The notes: generated by a model from the sequence alone, not told the origin. Shown: positions 26,744 to 36,378, counted from the first letter of the stretch. The stretch: 64,000 nucleotides of DNA from Nevskia sp. (GCA_023229645.1 JALNYU010000004.1:232463-296462), one strand, 5' to 3'. Made by a program: numbers and translations.

Positions 26744-27301
26744 TCAGTGCATCGTTTTAGAATTATTGGTGGCGCCGGTACGCGGGTGCAGTTCCATGTA
26801 AATCAACTGCGCGCCAACCCGAATGTACTCGACTAACTCGATATAGGCATCTTCTTCAACGTCGTCGTTATCGCCGGTATCAAGTGATGCGCGGGTAAAT
26901 TGGGTGAAGTCTTTGACGATCTCGCGGACTTCTTCCGAACAGTCACGCAGATTGAGTTTGATCTGCCCCGCAAGCCCATACAGAAACCCTTCGCACCAAG
27001 CGCCAAGCGCGCGGGCGCGATCTGCGAGCAGGATTTCGTCGTCTGGCAGCAGCGGCATAAAGGCCGACTGCAAATCGGTTAGCGAGGCGATGGTTTCGTC
27101 GCGAAAAGCTTGCAATTCTCGGATGCTGAGCGCGTCTGGTGTCTCAAGCTCTTCGTCCAGCAACTGCACCGGATCAACATCTTCAGGCTTCTGCCGGCAC
27201 AGTGCGCCGCAAAGGCTGCCGTGGTAGCTCGCAGCGTCGTCGTCGTAGCCAATACGCAACAGCAGCGCGGTAAGGGTTGGGTAATCAAACGTCTTAGTCA
27301 T
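26744..27301 (-). CDS. ygfB: UPF0149 family protein YgfB
   Basis: A 185-residue protein with the UPF0149 pattern: YHGSLCGALC near the start, LPDDEILLADRARALGAWCEGFLYGL in the middle and the end block EEDAYIELVEYIRVGAQLIYMEL. In Pseudomonas aeruginosa, YgfB modulates an AlpA-dependent stress response; here only family membership is supported. It is first in the run to pepP and the ubi genes. Confidence 0.9.
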   Translation of the reverse strand: MTKTFDYPTLTALLLRIGYDDDAASYHGSLCGALCRQKPEDVDPVQLLDEELETPDALSIRELQAFRDETIASLTDLQSAFMPLLPDDEILLADRARALGAWCEGFLYGLAGQIKLNLRDCSEEVREIVKDFTQFTRASLDTGDNDDVEEDAYIELVEYIRVGAQLIYMELHPRTGATNNSKTMH

Positions 27302-27442
27302 CGCGGAATTATACGCTGGGCGCCGTACCGATCTGAACGGCGCCGTTTATCGGCTCCGACTCAAGCTTTTTAAAAACCCGCCGCTACTTGGCTTATAGCC
27401 AGGCTTCTGGCTGTATACACCCACAACGGCAGGAGTATCCCC

Positions 27443-27646
27443 ATGGCCATTAGCAGCGTGTCCAGCAGCGCAAACGCGGTACAAATCCGGCCGACCACGC
27501 AGCCCGCTAACGCACCGGTACGGCGTGACGCAGATGGTGACAACAATGGAACAAAAACGGCCTCGACGGTCCGTTCGGAAGCGGTTGAAGCAGCTTCGTT
27601 AACGGCCGATAGCGCTGTTGGCAGCCGTTTGAATACGCGCGCTTAA
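27443..27646 (+). CDS. Small hypothetical protein (67 residues)
   Basis: A short Ala/Ser/Thr-rich polar protein (begins MAISSVSSSANAVQ) with no signal peptide and no known domain. A GGAG ribosome-binding site lies eight bases before the ATG. The low-complexity composition and N-terminus resemble other small uncharacterised proteobacterial ORFs. It stands alone between divergent ygfB and convergent pilZ. Confidence 0.5.
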   Translation: MAISSVSSSANAVQIRPTTQPANAPVRRDADGDNNGTKTASTVRSEAVEAASLTADSAVGSRLNTRA

Positions 27647-27748
27647 GCTACGTCATTCTGCTTTCTTCCGGCGCCGGTCTTAAACGGCAGGGCGCCGGAG
27701 GCACGACTCAAACCCGATCGCGGATCACGCGGGGTTTGAGCGTGTCTG

Positions 27749-28108
27749 TTACATCGTATGTGTTGGCCGCTCAGTATTGACGCCCGCGAGGTAGGACTCG
27801 ATCTTCTTCTGCGTTTCGCCGTTGTCTTGCACGCTGAACTGAACACCGATGCCTTGCAGGCGTTTGCCCTGCGCCGCGCGTGGCGTCAACCACACCACTT
27901 TCCCGGCTACGGGAATACGCTCAGCATCTTCCATCATCGTCAACAAGATAAAGACCTCGTCGCCAAGCCGGTATTCCTTATTCGTTGGAATGAACAGGCC
28001 GCCGTTTTTGATGTACGGCATATACGAGGCGTACAGAGCATTTTTGTCCTTAATGTTTAAGGTCAATATGCCCGGTGAAGCGGCGCCAGCGCGCGGTGGG
28101 GTGCTCAT
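27749..28108 (-). CDS. pilZ: Type IV pilus PilZ-domain protein
   Basis: A 119-residue protein starting MSTPPRAGAASPGIL, with LTLNIKDKNALYASYMPYIKNGG, the YRLGDEVFILLTM strand, PVAGKVVWLTP and the ending ERPTHTM. That ending and length match canonical Pseudomonas PilZ, which is needed for type IV pilus assembly but lacks the usual cyclic-di-GMP RxxxR motif; no such motif is visible here either. The ATG at 28108 follows the holB stop; a start at 28135 would overlap it. It closes the tmk-holB-pilZ run. Confidence 0.9.
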   Translation of the reverse strand: MSTPPRAGAASPGILTLNIKDKNALYASYMPYIKNGGLFIPTNKEYRLGDEVFILLTMMEDAERIPVAGKVVWLTPRAAQGKRLQGIGVQFSVQDNGETQKKIESYLAGVNTERPTHTM

Positions 28109-28124
28109 CGGGGTGCGAAATAGT

Positions 28125-29135
28125 TCATGCCGCATTCTGCGGATTACGCGCTGACCGCGCAAGCAGCCCTACCCAGCCGATCAATAAAGACTCCAGCAAC
28201 AAGACTTTATTCGCGTTGCTTAGCACCCGGTACAGGGATTCCTGAACCTCGGCGATGTAGCGATCCAGCAGTGCTGGACCAAGCCGGCGCGCGAGACTTT
28301 GCTGCGCGCTGTCATCTGGCCCGGCGCCATTAACTGATCGCAAAGCTAGCAACTGCGCGAGCCAACCGTAAAGCCAGTGAATGAACGCAGCCGCGTTGAT
28401 ATCCCCAATACTGGCGGCGACAGGTACCGGCTCCGCGCGGCCTGCAGCGAGATCAAGCAGACTGCGCGCCCAATCAGCCTGCTGCTGCAGTACCTGATTT
28501 TCCAGCAATACCAGCGCTCGCAGCGGTGCACCGCGCGCAGCGACCAACGCTTGCGTCATTCGCTCGGCGTCGGCACTTGGATTCTGTTGTTGCAACCAAG
28601 CGTGGGCTTGGTCAGGCGGTGGGGGCGCAAAGCGCAAGCGCTGACAGCGGCTGCGTAAAGTCGCGGGCAAGGCCTGCGGCCGCTCTGAAATTAATAGTAA
28701 ATGACTGCCTGGACTAGGCTCTTCAATGGTTTTCAGCAGGGCGTTGATGCCGCTCGTATTCAACGCATCGGCGGGATCGATAATCGCGACTTTGGCACGG
28801 CCATCATGGCTCGTGATCTGCAATTTTTCGGTCAACGCACGGACAGCATCAATCGAAATATCGCGCCGCTCCTCTTCAACCCGGAGCAGATGAAAGCCAG
28901 AATGGGCCTCGCTCAAAACCTGCCGACAGTCCGCACAAACACCGCAACCCTGCCCTTCGGCATCGGGGCTTCGGCACCACAATGCGGCGGCGATGCTCAA
29001 GGCAAAACGCTGCTTGCCGATTCCCACCGGCCCGGCCAGCAGCAGCGCATGGCCGAGCCGGTTCTGGCGTATCGCCGCCGCTACCGGCTGCCACAGCGCC
29101 CGCTGCCACGGCAGAGTTTGAAAAACCTCACTCAC
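28125..29135 (-). CDS. holB: DNA polymerase III subunit delta prime
   Basis: A 336-residue clamp-loader subunit. The start has HALLLAGPVGIGKQRFALSIA, a P-loop degenerate as usual for delta prime. The zinc module CGVCADCRQVL follows, and the SRC-like motif is in LRSRCQRLRF. It belongs to the complex that loads the beta sliding clamp. It overlaps tmk by four bases. The adjacent pilZ and tmk confirm the gammaproteobacterial arrangement. Confidence 0.93.
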   Translation of the reverse strand: MSEVFQTLPWQRALWQPVAAAIRQNRLGHALLLAGPVGIGKQRFALSIAAALWCRSPDAEGQGCGVCADCRQVLSEAHSGFHLLRVEEERRDISIDAVRALTEKLQITSHDGRAKVAIIDPADALNTSGINALLKTIEEPSPGSHLLLISERPQALPATLRSRCQRLRFAPPPPDQAHAWLQQQNPSADAERMTQALVAARGAPLRALVLLENQVLQQQADWARSLLDLAAGRAEPVPVAASIGDINAAAFIHWLYGWLAQLLALRSVNGAGPDDSAQQSLARRLGPALLDRYIAEVQESLYRVLSNANKVLLLESLLIGWVGLLARSARNPQNAA

Positions 29136-29755
29136 AAACGTTGTTCCAGTACACGAATAATGCTTTGGCTGACCACATCTTTCGGCTCGCTACCGTCGAT
29201 CACGGCATAGCGTTTGGGATCGGCTAACGCCCGCTGCAAATAAGCCGCCCGAACGCGGTGCATAAAAGCTAGCGCTTCGGTATCGAAACGGTTCAAATCG
29301 CCACGTGCTTTCGCCCGTTGCATGCCTAGTTGCGGATCAACGTCGAGCAAAATCACCAAATCGGGCTTCAAATCGCCGAGCACGTGGCTTTCCAATTCGG
29401 CCAGCCAGTCCTTACTCAGACCGCGTCCGGCCCCCTGGTAGGCGTAGCTCGCATCGACAAAACGGTCGCAAATCACATCCGTGCCGGCTTGCAACGCCGG
29501 CCGGATTGTCGCGCGAACATGCGCTGCGCGTGCCGCAAAAATCAGTAGCGCTTCGGTCGTTGGGTCAATGCCTTCGTGCCAATCGCCGAGCACAACGCCA
29601 CGAATCGCTTCGGCTAGTGGCGAACCACCCGGCTCGCGGGTCAATTGCGTCTGCCGGCCTTTGCTTTCAAGCCACGCCTGCACCGCATGGGCGTGGGTCG
29701 ATTTACCGGCGCCCTCGCCGCCTTCAAGCACGATAAACCGTCCTGGCGACGTCAT
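29132..29755 (-). CDS. tmk: Thymidylate kinase
   Basis: A 207-residue dTMP kinase. P-loop EGGEGAGKSTHAHAV lies near residue 11, the DRX-like motif is CDRFVDASYAYQGAGRGL near 95, and a LID-type region follows DLVILLDVDPQLGMQRAKARGDLNRFD. It makes dTDP for DNA synthesis. Both ends overlap neighbours by four bases (mltG before, holB after). Confidence 0.95.
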   Translation of the reverse strand: MTSPGRFIVLEGGEGAGKSTHAHAVQAWLESKGRQTQLTREPGGSPLAEAIRGVVLGDWHEGIDPTTEALLIFAARAAHVRATIRPALQAGTDVICDRFVDASYAYQGAGRGLSKDWLAELESHVLGDLKPDLVILLDVDPQLGMQRAKARGDLNRFDTEALAFMHRVRAAYLQRALADPKRYAVIDGSEPKDVVSQSIIRVLEQRL

Positions 29756-30795
29756 CGCTTATCTCCCGTTTTTTGTAGTAAGCGGCGCACCGCTGCGTTG
29801 TGCTCGTCGAGCGTTGCCGAGAATTGATGGCTGCCGTCGCCACGCGCGACAAAGTACAGCGTATCGCCATCGGCCGGGTGTAAAGCGGCGTGGATCGCTT
29901 CGCGACTGGGCAAGCATATAGGGGTCGGCGGCAAGCCGCCGCGCGTATAGGTGTTGTAGGGCGTATCGCGGGCTAGGTCTCGGCTGCGGATATCGCCGTC
30001 ATAAGCGTCACCCAGTCCGTAAATAACGGTTGGATCGGTCTGCAACCGCATGCCTATTTTCAATCGACGCAGAAACACGCCAGCGATCTGCTCACGTTCA
30101 TCAGCGCGGGCCGATTCTTTTTCGACGATCGATGCCATGATTAGTGCTTGATCAGCCGACTCGTAAGGTAAATCTGGCGCCCGCTGCGCCCATTCGCTCT
30201 GTAAAATTTTCTCCAGCGCACTATTGGCGTTCTTCAGAAACGCGATATCCGTCATGCCCTTCGGAAACCGATAAGTATCGGGAAAGAAGCGCCCTTCGGC
30301 GGCGATGTCACCGCGACCCAGCGCTTGCATTAACTGCTCGGCGGATGCCGAACCCAAGGTATGCGTTAAGTCAGGACTGCTATTGATTACGTTCCACGCT
30401 TGGCTAAAACGCCACCCCTCGATCAGGCGCAGTTCATGAAGCACGCTCTTGCCGGATTGCCACAACGCCAACAACCCAAGCGGGGTTAGGCCCGGCTGCA
30501 GCGCGTATTCGCCGGCTTTGATCGCTGCCGCCGCACCGCCGATGCGCCCGTAAGCCGCAAGGTAAAGGCCTTGCCGCGCTGAACGAAAATAACCGAGGCC
30601 ATATAACTTCGATAAATTGCGATCGAAGCGACTCCCAGGAATAACATCGAACGTGATCGCGGCGGCAATTGGTAGCGGTGCAGTTAACTGCCAAACCACG
30701 TCTATTGTTAGCCCGACCAGCGCGAGCAATAACACGAACAACAACGGAGTCCGCCGCTTCGAACGCTTTTTTTTCGATGTTTTAGCTGCTGTCAT
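29752..30795 (-). CDS. mltG: Endolytic murein transglycosylase MltG
   Basis: A 347-residue YceG-like protein. A basic N-terminus and one TM helix (RRTPLLFVLLLALVGLTIDVV) precede the LytG domain. The catalytic region is MASIVEKESARADEREQIAGVF, with the key Glu, then LQTDPTVIYGLG and the end NTYTRGGLPPTPICLPS. It cleaves nascent glycan strands at the inner membrane. The ATG at 30795 overlaps the pabC stop as ATGA; the longer frame to 30894 would lie inside pabC. Confidence 0.94.
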   Translation of the reverse strand: MTAAKTSKKKRSKRRTPLLFVLLLALVGLTIDVVWQLTAPLPIAAAITFDVIPGSRFDRNLSKLYGLGYFRSARQGLYLAAYGRIGGAAAAIKAGEYALQPGLTPLGLLALWQSGKSVLHELRLIEGWRFSQAWNVINSSPDLTHTLGSASAEQLMQALGRGDIAAEGRFFPDTYRFPKGMTDIAFLKNANSALEKILQSEWAQRAPDLPYESADQALIMASIVEKESARADEREQIAGVFLRRLKIGMRLQTDPTVIYGLGDAYDGDIRSRDLARDTPYNTYTRGGLPPTPICLPSREAIHAALHPADGDTLYFVARGDGSHQFSATLDEHNAAVRRLLQKTGDKR

Positions 30796-31622
30796 AGGAA
30801 TGACAGTGTCGGATGTGCCAGCCCCCGCATCAAGTCGGCGGTCATCGGACCCGGCGCGGACCAAACCTGGCCGTCCAGTTGTCGCAGCGGCCAAATGCCG
30901 ATTAGGCTATTACTCACAAAAGCTTCATCCGCCGCCATCAGCGCGTGCCATTCAAATGCTTCAATCCGGGTTTCGATGCCAAGCTGCTGCGCCAACGTCA
31001 GAATGCGCGCGCGCATGCGGCCAGCGACGCCGCAGCGATTCAGCAGCGGCGTACACAACACGCCCTGCTGCAGCCAAAATAAATTGCTGCGGCTGCCGCA
31101 AATCGGTCGCCCCCCATCGTCGCGGAGAATGACCTCATCTGATGAAGCCGGCCAACTTCGGCTCGCAAGAACCTGCTCTAGGCGATTTAGATGCTTAATC
31201 CCGGCCAGTTGTGGCTGTGCAGCGAGCGTAAAGTCGGACTTTGTAGCCGTGATGCCCGTACGCCAGCAGCGCGCTTCAAACGCTGGCAACGGGTAACACA
31301 ATACCAATCGGTCGGCTGACGACTCGGCGGGCGGCCGATACCCGCGGCCGGCGCCGGCGCGCAGCAACAGCACCTTGATAACGCCAGTATCGAGGTTCGT
31401 GCTCGCATCGAATATTTCCTGACGCAGCGGCGAAAGCCCATCAAAACGTAGATCTAGAACGGCGGAATCAGCGGCTAATTTTTCGAGTTGACCATCAATA
31501 TCAATTATTTGGCGATCATATTTCAATAACGTTCTGAATACGCCGTCGCCGTAATGCAAACCGCGACTGAACGCGAGCGCCGTATCTGCAGGGCTTCCAT
31601 TCAGCCACGCCACCGATGCCAT
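30792..31622 (-). CDS. pabC: Aminodeoxychorismate lyase
   Basis: A 276-residue fold-type IV PLP enzyme. AFSRGLHYGDGVFRTL is the conserved early motif; the PLP lysine is in IKHLNRLEQVLASR; SNLFWLQQG and later FVSNSLIGIWPL complete the family pattern. It forms p-aminobenzoate from aminodeoxychorismate for folate. It sits between pabB (two-base gap) and mltG (four-base overlap), so the two p-aminobenzoate steps are co-transcribed. Confidence 0.93.
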   Translation of the reverse strand: MASVAWLNGSPADTALAFSRGLHYGDGVFRTLLKYDRQIIDIDGQLEKLAADSAVLDLRFDGLSPLRQEIFDASTNLDTGVIKVLLLRAGAGRGYRPPAESSADRLVLCYPLPAFEARCWRTGITATKSDFTLAAQPQLAGIKHLNRLEQVLASRSWPASSDEVILRDDGGRPICGSRSNLFWLQQGVLCTPLLNRCGVAGRMRARILTLAQQLGIETRIEAFEWHALMAADEAFVSNSLIGIWPLRQLDGQVWSAPGPMTADLMRGLAHPTLSFL

Positions 31623-31624
31623 TA

Positions 31625-32965
31625 TTAGAGTTCGGCGCCGAGCGCCAACAATAAACCGCGCGCTTTCGCCCGCGTTTCCGCCAGTTCATTCGCCGCTTGC
31701 GAGTCAGCGACGATCCCAGCGCCAGCACGAAACGAGACGCGGTCATCCTCACAGATCAGCGTGCGGATCAAAATATTGGTATCCATGCGGCCGCAGCGCG
31801 ACAAATACCCCATCGCGCCGGTATAGGGGCCGCGGCCTACTGCTTCGAGTTCGGCAATAATTTCCATCGCCCTTACTTTCGGCGCGCCGGTAATAGTCCC
31901 GCCTGGAAATACGGCTCGCAATGCGGCCCCCGGACCGATACCTTCGCGCAAGCGGCCGCAGACATTCGATACGATGTGATGCACATGCGCGTAGCTTTCG
32001 ATCGTCATCAATTCGCTGACCTCGACGCTGCCAGGCGCGCAAACCCGGCCGAGGTCATTGCGTTCGAGGTCGATCAGCATAATGTGTTCGGCTCGCTCTT
32101 TAAGGCTACCGATTAACTGCTGGCGCTGACGCGAATCATCTTCGCTATTCGCTAATCGCGGATGCGTGCCGGCAATCGGCCGCGTTTGCGCCACGCCGTT
32201 TTCGATCGCCATTAAGCGCTCGGGCGAGGAACTCAGCACCGTGCTGCCGCGCCAGCGCGCCAGCCCGGCAAACGGCGCCGGGTTGCTGCGCCGCAATCGT
32301 TCGTAGAGCACGGCGGGATCAATAACATCGGAAAATTGCGCCTGCCAAAACCGCGACAGATTGACCTGGAAAATATCGCCCGATTTCAGATACTCAAGCA
32401 CACGCTCAACGCCGTTAAGAAAGCGCGCGTCCGGCTCTTCACGAACTAACGACAACGGCGGCGACGGCACTGAGAACGTAGCGACAAGGTGCCGGCAGTC
32501 CGCTTCCAGCATCGCCAATTGGGCCGGGGCGCTTTCAGAAATGAAATGCGTTACCGACTCAACGTGATCGATGATAATCGCAGCATTGCAACGCACGGCC
32601 AGCGCATCGGGTAAGCGATAAGGGGAGCTCGGCAGTTGCAAGCTGGGCTCGATATAGCGAGCCGCCTCATAGCCCAACAATAAAAACCAGCCGCCGCAAA
32701 ACGGCAAGCTGCCGCGCGTTTGCAGTGCCGCATCGGTCAACGGCCCGGCGGCGGTTGCTGCGGCATCAAGCTGAGCGAAGAAATCGAGCGTGCTGCCGAT
32801 CCCCTGATCGACTTCAATCGCCTCGCCAGGAAACGCGAATAAGACATCGTAGCGGCCCGCTGACGGGTGCGGCGCCACGCTCTGCAACAGAAACGGATAC
32901 CGTTCCGGCCGCGAGCGATGCACCGCGAGCAAATCAACGCGTCCAGATTGCCGACTGTGGTACAT
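31625..32965 (-). CDS. pabB: Aminodeoxychorismate synthase component I
   Basis: A 446-residue chorismate-utilising enzyme. It has the TrpE/PabB blocks IFQVNLSRFWQAQF, NPAPFAGLARW, SSSPERLM, RPIAGTHPR, IMLIDLERNDLGRVC and FPGGTITGAPKVRAMEII. The PIAGT motif distinguishes PabB (Lys replaces Ala in many) from anthranilate synthase only loosely, but the adjacency to pabC supports PabB. A FGG-like glycine-rich stretch and a 78-base gap separate it from fabF upstream. The PabA glutamine amidotransferase is not in the window. Confidence 0.9.
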   Translation of the reverse strand: MYHSRQSGRVDLLAVHRSRPERYPFLLQSVAPHPSAGRYDVLFAFPGEAIEVDQGIGSTLDFFAQLDAAATAAGPLTDAALQTRGSLPFCGGWFLLLGYEAARYIEPSLQLPSSPYRLPDALAVRCNAAIIIDHVESVTHFISESAPAQLAMLEADCRHLVATFSVPSPPLSLVREEPDARFLNGVERVLEYLKSGDIFQVNLSRFWQAQFSDVIDPAVLYERLRRSNPAPFAGLARWRGSTVLSSSPERLMAIENGVAQTRPIAGTHPRLANSEDDSRQRQQLIGSLKERAEHIMLIDLERNDLGRVCAPGSVEVSELMTIESYAHVHHIVSNVCGRLREGIGPGAALRAVFPGGTITGAPKVRAMEIIAELEAVGRGPYTGAMGYLSRCGRMDTNILIRTLICEDDRVSFRAGAGIVADSQAANELAETRAKARGLLLALGAEL

Positions 32966-33043
32966 GGGCAGAATTAAAGAAGTCGGCGCCGACCGCTAAG
33001 GTCGGCAAAATTGCGTTCGACAGTCCGGCCAATCGGGCCCGGA

Positions 33044-34282
33044 TCAAATACGCCGGAAAACGACGCTACCGTTAGTTCCGCCGAAGCCGAAGGAATTGGA
33101 AATGACGACATCGACTTTCTGCTCGCGTGCCGTGTTGGGCACGTAGTCGAGATCGCAACCCTCATCCGGGTTTTCGAGGTTGATCGTCGGTGGCACGACG
33201 TTATCGCGGATTGCCAGCACTGAGAAAATGGCTTCAATGCCACCCGCAGCGCCAAGCAAGTGGCCCGTCATCGACTTCGTGCCGCTGATCGCAAGCTTGT
33301 AGGCGTGAGCGCCAAACGTATGCTTAATCGCATCGCACTCGGCAATATCGCCGAGCGGGGTCGACGTTGCATGCGCGTTGACGTGATCAACTTCTTCCGG
33401 ATTGATGCCCGCGTCACGCAGCGCATTCGCCATACAGCGCGCAACTTCAGGGCCGCCGGGCACCGGCTGGGTAATATGGTGCGCATCGCTGGTCATGCCG
33501 AAACCAACCAGCTCCGCATAAATTCGAGCACCGCGCGCCTTGGCATGCTCATATTCTTCGAGCACTAAAGCACCGGCACCATCGCCTAAAACAAAACCGT
33601 CGCGGTCACGATCCCACGGCCGGCTGGCGCGCTGGGGTTCGTCATTACGGGTTGATAGTGCCCGCGATGCACAAAAGCCGGAAATACCGGCCGGCGCCGA
33701 ACCCGCTTCGGAACCGCCCGCAATTGCAACATCGGCATCCCCGTAAACAATCATACGATGGGCGATGCCGATCGAATGCGTTCCCGTTGTGCACGCCGAA
33801 ACCACGCCGAAGCTCGGGCCTTTGAGCCCCAAATCAATCGAGACCGAACCCGAAATCATATTGATGATCGATCCCGGCACGAAAAATGGCGAAACTTTTT
33901 TAATGCCGCCATTGTTGAGCAGCATGCACTGCTCTTCGATCGTGCCGATGCCGCCGATCCCGGATCCCATCATGACCGTGATGCGTTCGCGGTTGGCATC
34001 GGTGATTTCGAGTCCGGAATCGATAACCGCCATCTTTGCTGCACCAACACCGTAGTGAATAAACGGGTCGTTGCGGCGTACTTCTTTCGGCCCCATCCAT
34101 TGGGCGGCGTCGAAACCTTCAACCAACCCGGCAAAACGGGTTGGGTAGCTGGAACAATCGTAGGCGGTGATGGCTTTTACGCCACTATAGCCCGCCAATA
34201 AATGGTTCCAAGCGGTTACCAAATCGGAACCTACCGGCGAGACAATGCCCAATCCGGTAACGACCACTCGACGTCGCGTCAT
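33044..34282 (-). CDS. fabF: Beta-ketoacyl-ACP synthase II
   Basis: A 412-residue condensing enzyme. The catalytic Cys is in VVSACTTGTHSIGIA, the two histidines in VNAHATSTPLGD and KSMTGHLLGAAGG, and the end is the typical SNSFGFGGTNGSVVF. It elongates acyl-ACP in fatty-acid synthesis. It follows acpP by 39 bases, in the universal acpP-fabF order. Confidence 0.96.
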   Translation of the reverse strand: MTRRRVVVTGLGIVSPVGSDLVTAWNHLLAGYSGVKAITAYDCSSYPTRFAGLVEGFDAAQWMGPKEVRRNDPFIHYGVGAAKMAVIDSGLEITDANRERITVMMGSGIGGIGTIEEQCMLLNNGGIKKVSPFFVPGSIINMISGSVSIDLGLKGPSFGVVSACTTGTHSIGIAHRMIVYGDADVAIAGGSEAGSAPAGISGFCASRALSTRNDEPQRASRPWDRDRDGFVLGDGAGALVLEEYEHAKARGARIYAELVGFGMTSDAHHITQPVPGGPEVARCMANALRDAGINPEEVDHVNAHATSTPLGDIAECDAIKHTFGAHAYKLAISGTKSMTGHLLGAAGGIEAIFSVLAIRDNVVPPTINLENPDEGCDLDYVPNTAREQKVDVVISNSFGFGGTNGSVVFRRI

Positions 34283-34321
34283 AAGCCTTGATTCGACTTT
34301 TATGGATGGATTTTCAGGCGT

Positions 34322-34567
34322 TTAGCCGGCCTGATTGGTGTGCGACTTGATGTAGTTCAGCACATCACGGAAGGTCACGATCTTTTCAGCTTCTTCATCC
34401 GGAATGTCGATCTCGAATTCTTCTTCGAGCGCCATTACCAGCTCGACGGTATCCAGCGAATCAGCGCCAAGATCTTCAACGAACGAGGCCTCCGGGGTGA
34501 TCTGATCTTCAGCGACGGAGAGTTGTTCGGCAATGATCTTTTTGACTTTTTCATCGAGACTGCTCAT
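34322..34567 (-). CDS. acpP: Acyl carrier protein
   Basis: An 81-residue acidic ACP. The phosphopantetheine attachment serine is in FVEDLGADSLDTVELVMALEEEF. The ATG at 34567 (MSSLDEKVKKIIAEQL) is chosen because GAGGAAG lies upstream; an ATG five codons earlier lacks one. It carries the growing acyl chain for FabF, FabG and FabD encoded beside it. Confidence 0.96.
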   Translation of the reverse strand: MSSLDEKVKKIIAEQLSVAEDQITPEASFVEDLGADSLDTVELVMALEEEFEIDIPDEEAEKIVTFRDVLNYIKSHTNQAG

Positions 34568-34663
34568 CTGTGACTTCCTCACGTATGTTGGGCGAAACGG
34601 TGCTAGTGTAAGAGATTCACTCTGTGTGCTGCCAGCGAATCAGGATTGAGTACTGCAACAGCA

Positions 34664-35413
34664 TCAGACCATGTACAAGCCGCCGTTGACGTGCAATGTC
34701 TCGCCCGTAATGTAGCCGGCTTCAGGCGAAGCAAGAAACGCGACCGCGGCGGCGATGTCGTTGACTGAGCCCAAGCGCTTCACCGGCACTTGCGCTTGCA
34801 GCGCAACCAACTGTTCTTCTTTCATCATACGGGTCATATCGGTTTCAACGAAGCCCGGCGCAACAACATTAACGGTAATTCCGCGCGAACCGATCTCGCG
34901 CGCCAGCGATTTCGAGAACCCGATCAAGCCGGCTTTGGCGGCGGCGTAATTGGCTTGGCCCGCATTCCCCATCGTCCCGATCACTGAGCCGATGCTGATA
35001 ATGCGGCCGCTGCGCGCTTTCATCATGCCCGGTACCACCGCCCGAGATAAGCGAAAGATGGCGCTGAGATCGGTTTCGAGCACGTCGCACCAATCGGAAT
35101 CTTTCATCCGCAGCAGCAGCGTATCGCGAGTCACGCCCGCGTTATTGATCAGCACGCCGACTGCGCCAAAAGTTTTACTGATTTCATCGACTACGGCTTC
35201 AATTGCCGCTGGATCGCGCACATCAAGCGCGCGCCCTGCGCCACCGTATGGCTGCAGATACGCTTCAATCGCTTCGGCGCCAGACGCCGTCGTCGCTGTG
35301 CCGATTACTTTGGCGCCATCGCGGGCCAAACGTTCGGCGATTGCACGGCCGATACCTCGGCTAGCGCCCGTTACGAGTGCAACCGGCGCCGCTCCCAATC
35401 GGTCCTGATTCAT
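34664..35413 (-). CDS. fabG: 3-oxoacyl-ACP reductase
   Basis: A 249-residue short-chain dehydrogenase. Cofactor loop TGASRGIGRAIAERL, NNAGVTRDTLLLRM, the serine of IISIGSVIGTMGN, YAAAKAGLIGFSK with catalytic Tyr and Lys, and the ending TGETLHVNGGLYMV are all canonical FabG. It reduces 3-oxoacyl-ACP with NADPH. It overlaps the fabD stop by four bases. Confidence 0.96.
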   Translation of the reverse strand: MNQDRLGAAPVALVTGASRGIGRAIAERLARDGAKVIGTATTASGAEAIEAYLQPYGGAGRALDVRDPAAIEAVVDEISKTFGAVGVLINNAGVTRDTLLLRMKDSDWCDVLETDLSAIFRLSRAVVPGMMKARSGRIISIGSVIGTMGNAGQANYAAAKAGLIGFSKSLAREIGSRGITVNVVAPGFVETDMTRMMKEEQLVALQAQVPVKRLGSVNDIAAAVAFLASPEAGYITGETLHVNGGLYMV

Positions 35414-36378
35414 GCCTGCTCCATTGTCTGGGTCGTGAACAATGACTGCGCCTCGGCGAATCCTACCAGTTCGCCAAGCGGGAGGAAGCGAGCGGCCTCC
35501 GGCGCAACGTCGAGTACGCGCTTACCGATACCGGTAAGCACCTTCCCTGGGCCGCATTCAAAAAGCCCGGAAACACCCTGTTCATGAAGGTTTCGGATGG
35601 TCAGTGACCAACGCACCGGACGGTACAATTGTTGGATTAGCGCTTCGCGAATTTCAGCCGCTTCAGTCCGCGCTTGCGCGTCAAGATTGTGCAAAACGGG
35701 CACCTGCGGGCGCTGGACATCGACATCCCGCAGACGCTCGGCAAGTTGGTCTGCTGCAGGACGCATCAACGAGCAATGCGATGGCACAGAAACCGGAATC
35801 GGCATCACTTTGCGCGCACCAAACTGCTTGCTGTTGGCGACCAGCCAGTCGATGGCGCCGCGCGTGCCGGCAACAACAACTTGTCCGGGTGCGTTGTAAT
35901 TGGCGGCTTCCAGCACACCGTCACCGTCATAAGCGGCGCAGGCTTTTTCAACGCCTTGGTCATCGAGCCCGATGACAGCAGCCATTGCGCCGACGCCTTC
36001 TGCCACTGCGGCCTGCATCAAATTGCCACGCAGCTCGACCAGCTTCAGCGCATCAGCAAATGTTAAAGCGCCCGCGGCGACGAGCGCCGTATATTCGCCG
36101 AGGCTATGCCCGGCTAGTGCTAACGGTGCTGGAGCATTGCCGGCAGCCGACCAAGCCCGCCATACCGCTACGCCAGCGGCGAGCAGCGCCGGTTGTGTGC
36201 GCTGCGTTTTGTTGAGCTGCTCAGCCGGGCCGTCTTTGACCAGCTGCAATAAATCCCAGCCCAAGACGTCCGAGGCTTCACGAAACGTCTCGTCGACGAC
36301 AGAATGCTCGGCGCCCAGCGCTTTCAGCATGCCGACTTCCTGCGATCCCTGACCTGGAAACAGTAGGGCGTATTTCAT
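35410..36378 (-). CDS. fabD: Malonyl-CoA:ACP transacylase
   Basis: A 322-residue acyltransferase: LFPGQGSQEVGML at the start, the catalytic serine in LAGHSLGEYTALVAAG, and the His in VPVSVPSHCSLMRPAA. It loads malonate onto ACP. The gene start touches the rhombosortase stop. plsX and fabH, usually upstream of fabD, are not here, so the operon has been split or rearranged. Confidence 0.95.
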   Translation of the reverse strand: MKYALLFPGQGSQEVGMLKALGAEHSVVDETFREASDVLGWDLLQLVKDGPAEQLNKTQRTQPALLAAGVAVWRAWSAAGNAPAPLALAGHSLGEYTALVAAGALTFADALKLVELRGNLMQAAVAEGVGAMAAVIGLDDQGVEKACAAYDGDGVLEAANYNAPGQVVVAGTRGAIDWLVANSKQFGARKVMPIPVSVPSHCSLMRPAADQLAERLRDVDVQRPQVPVLHNLDAQARTEAAEIREALIQQLYRPVRWSLTIRNLHEQGVSGLFECGPGKVLTGIGKRVLDVAPEAARFLPLGELVGFAEAQSLFTTQTMEQA

